Source: an uncultured SAR86 cluster bacterium
GTDB taxonomy: Bacteria > Pseudomonadota > Gammaproteobacteria > Magnimaribacterales > D2472
Assembly: GCA_938075575.1 (NCBI GenBank)
Contig: CALJHI010000065.1
Location: 1 to 7,631, forward strand
DNA: 7,631 bases
Direction of reading: 5' to 3'
Part shown: in pieces, positions 6,794-7,631 of the stretch
Layout of the letters: every line of letters starts with the position of its first letter
Numbering within the stretch: the first letter of the stretch is position 1
Notes under the pieces: generated by a model
Databases searched by the model: none
What the model was told of the DNA's origin: nothing
The model's input: only the letters and a program-made list of their open reading frames with translations
Position numbers and translations under genes: made by a program

Positions 6794-7244
6794 AGTTCAT
6801 CTGTTTGTGGAGAGTTTTTTTATCATCTTGATTTAAAAACTCACCAATCTCTATGTCCTTACCTTTTGATCTGAACGAAAGTTTTGTTATCTCATCTGAG
6901 CTTTTATCTACGTGAAAGGATGTAAAAGTCCTAAATTCTTGCCAGCTATATTCCACTTTACTTCTTCCTTTCTGAATAAGAACAAGATCTTTAGATAAAA
7001 AAATTCTTTGTCTTTGTCGGCTCCAATTAAAATTTAGGTAAAATGCGATTATTAAAATTAATATCTCCAACCCTGCAAAAGGAAGAATTAATGTAGCTCC
7101 GAGTAGGAAAAATATAGTCGCGATGCCAATGCAAATAAATGCAATGCTAGTTAGAAATATAACTCTTGCAAATCCATTAAGGGATCCATTGGGTTTGACG
7201 TCAATTAAATAACTATCTTCTTTGATTGTTTTTACGATAACCAC
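6768..7244 (-). CDS. DUF2244-family two-helix membrane protein, function unknown
   Basis: A 158-residue protein with the layout of DUF2244 proteins. A short N-terminal part carries KPNGSLN (17-23; PNRSLS in many relatives). Two closely spaced membrane helices follow at about 26-47 and 51-71, with LPFAGLE (54-60) in the second. A basic RQRQR stretch (76-80) marks the cytoplasmic border, and a soluble beta-rich tail of about 80 residues completes it. The function of the family is not known to me. The start is a GTG at 7244: the frame closes at 7257-7259, no ATG is available, and the GTG retains the whole conserved N-terminus. No Shine-Dalgarno is visible. The gene is convergent with pfp and only 14 bases from the divergent argD start, so its promoter probably lies inside argD. 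Confidence 0.82.
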   Translation of the reverse strand: MVIVKTIKEDSYLIDVKPNGSLNGFARVIFLTSIAFICIGIATIFFLLGATLILPFAGLEILILIIAFYLNFNWSRQRQRIFLSKDLVLIQKGRSKVEYSWQEFRTFTSFHVDKSSDEITKLSFRSKGKDIEIGEFLNQDDKKTLHKQMNFLVEDLNN

Positions 7245-7246
7245 GT

Positions 7247-7252
7247 TACAAT
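7247..7252 (+). promoter_or_regulatory. Possible -10 box of argD (leaderless start?)
   Basis: TACAAT (5 of 6 matches to TATAAT) ends six bases before the argD ATG, so transcription would begin at or near the first base of the start codon. A TTGATT at 7222-7227 could be a -35, but its 19-base spacing is long. Both elements lie in or beside the start of the divergent DUF2244 gene. Confidence 0.35.
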
Positions 7253-7258
7253 AAATTT

Positions 7259-7631
7259 ATGAAAGTAATGAAACAATATAGTAATTATATTATGCCTTTC
7301 TATGCACCTGCCGATTTTGTTGTTAAAAAAGCAAAAGGCTCACACGTCTGGGATGAGAATAAAAAAAAGTACATTGATCTAACTGCTGGAATTGCAGTAA
7401 CAAGTCTAGGACATGCAAATAAAGAACTTACTGAGATAGCTTACAAGCAATCTAAACAACTATGGCATCTCTCAAACCTATATATAAATGAACCTACTGT
7501 AAAACTAGCAAAAAAACTATGTGATAAAACTTTTGGAGAAAAAGTTTTCTTTTCAAACTCGGGCGGTGAGGCTATAGAAGCAGCAATCAAAACAGCAAGA
7601 AAATATTCTACTAAGAAATTTAATAAGAAAA
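7259..7631 (+). CDS. argD: Acetylornithine aminotransferase (N-terminal part, cut by window edge)
   Basis: The first 124 residues of a class III, PLP-dependent aminotransferase are present; the remaining two thirds, including the PLP lysine, lie beyond the window. ArgD transfers the amino group of N2-acetylornithine to 2-oxoglutarate in arginine synthesis, and often also acts on succinyl-diaminopimelate in lysine synthesis. Visible family segments are MPFYAPADF (12-20), WDENKKKYIDLTAGIAV (31-47), LGHAN (50-54), LWHLSNLYINEP (68-79) and the PLP-phosphate loop SNSGGEA (99-105). The last has glycine where E. coli ArgD has threonine (SGTEA). The first ATG (7259) is chosen because relatives have about 10-15 residues before the PxYxP block; ATG codons at 7268 and 7292 are alternatives. 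The catabolic paralogue AstC cannot be excluded from the N-terminus alone. Confidence 0.9.
   Translation, partial: MKVMKQYSNYIMPFYAPADFVVKKAKGSHVWDENKKKYIDLTAGIAVTSLGHANKELTEIAYKQSKQLWHLSNLYINEPTVKLAKKLCDKTFGEKVFFSNSGGEAIEAAIKTARKYSTKKFNKK

Noticed and set aside
1..7631. A defence, mobile, toxin-antitoxin or biosynthetic system
   Set aside because: Every substantial frame is explained by a housekeeping or conserved uncharacterised family, and no repeats, integrase, transposase or unusual base composition is visible.

Overview
This window is an AT-rich (by eye about one third G+C), tightly packed stretch of bacterial chromosome made almost entirely of housekeeping genes. There are nine coding regions plus the edge of a tenth. 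No gap between genes exceeds about 70 bases. I see no RNA gene, CRISPR array, insertion sequence, phage gene or long repeat. The gene set and order (rsfS-rlmH-mrdA-rodA, an E. coli-like Mpl, a PPi-type phosphofructokinase, ArgD) point to a gammaproteobacterium. Low G+C, near-zero spacing, several TTG/GTG starts and weak Shine-Dalgarno signals suggest a streamlined, perhaps marine, lineage such as SAR86-like bacteria. That placement is an inference and I could not test it.

Left part (1-3069, minus strand): the classic cluster runs right to left as rsfS (ribosome silencing factor), rlmH (23S rRNA pseudouridine-1915 methyltransferase), mrdA (PBP2) and rodA, which is cut by the window edge. The junctions are TGA-ATG, an ATGA overlap and TAA-ATG, so this is one transcription unit. 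A good sigma70-like promoter lies just upstream of rsfS. PBP2 and RodA are the transpeptidase and glycosyltransferase core of the elongasome, which builds the side wall of rod-shaped cells.

Middle (3138-5461): a small two-helix membrane protein of the PGPGW type is divergent from rsfS. It converges on a two-gene minus-strand unit. There mpl (muropeptide ligase, murein recycling) overlaps by 14 bases a gene for a stand-alone Lon substrate-binding-like domain with no protease.

Right part (5515-7631): a pyrophosphate-type 6-phosphofructokinase is divergent from mpl and converges with a 4-base overlap on a DUF2244 membrane protein. The DUF2244 gene is in turn divergent, with only 14 bases between, from argD (acetylornithine aminotransferase), which is cut by the right edge.

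Functionally the window joins cell-wall elongation and recycling (rodA, mrdA, mpl), ribosome maturation (rsfS, rlmH), central carbon metabolism (pfp) and arginine synthesis (argD). I found no convincing undescribed system. The points worth a second look are details: a CxxC pair in PBP2, an altered Mpl C-terminus, a TTG start beside an A8 tract at the mpl/Lon-domain overlap, and possible leaderless starts.
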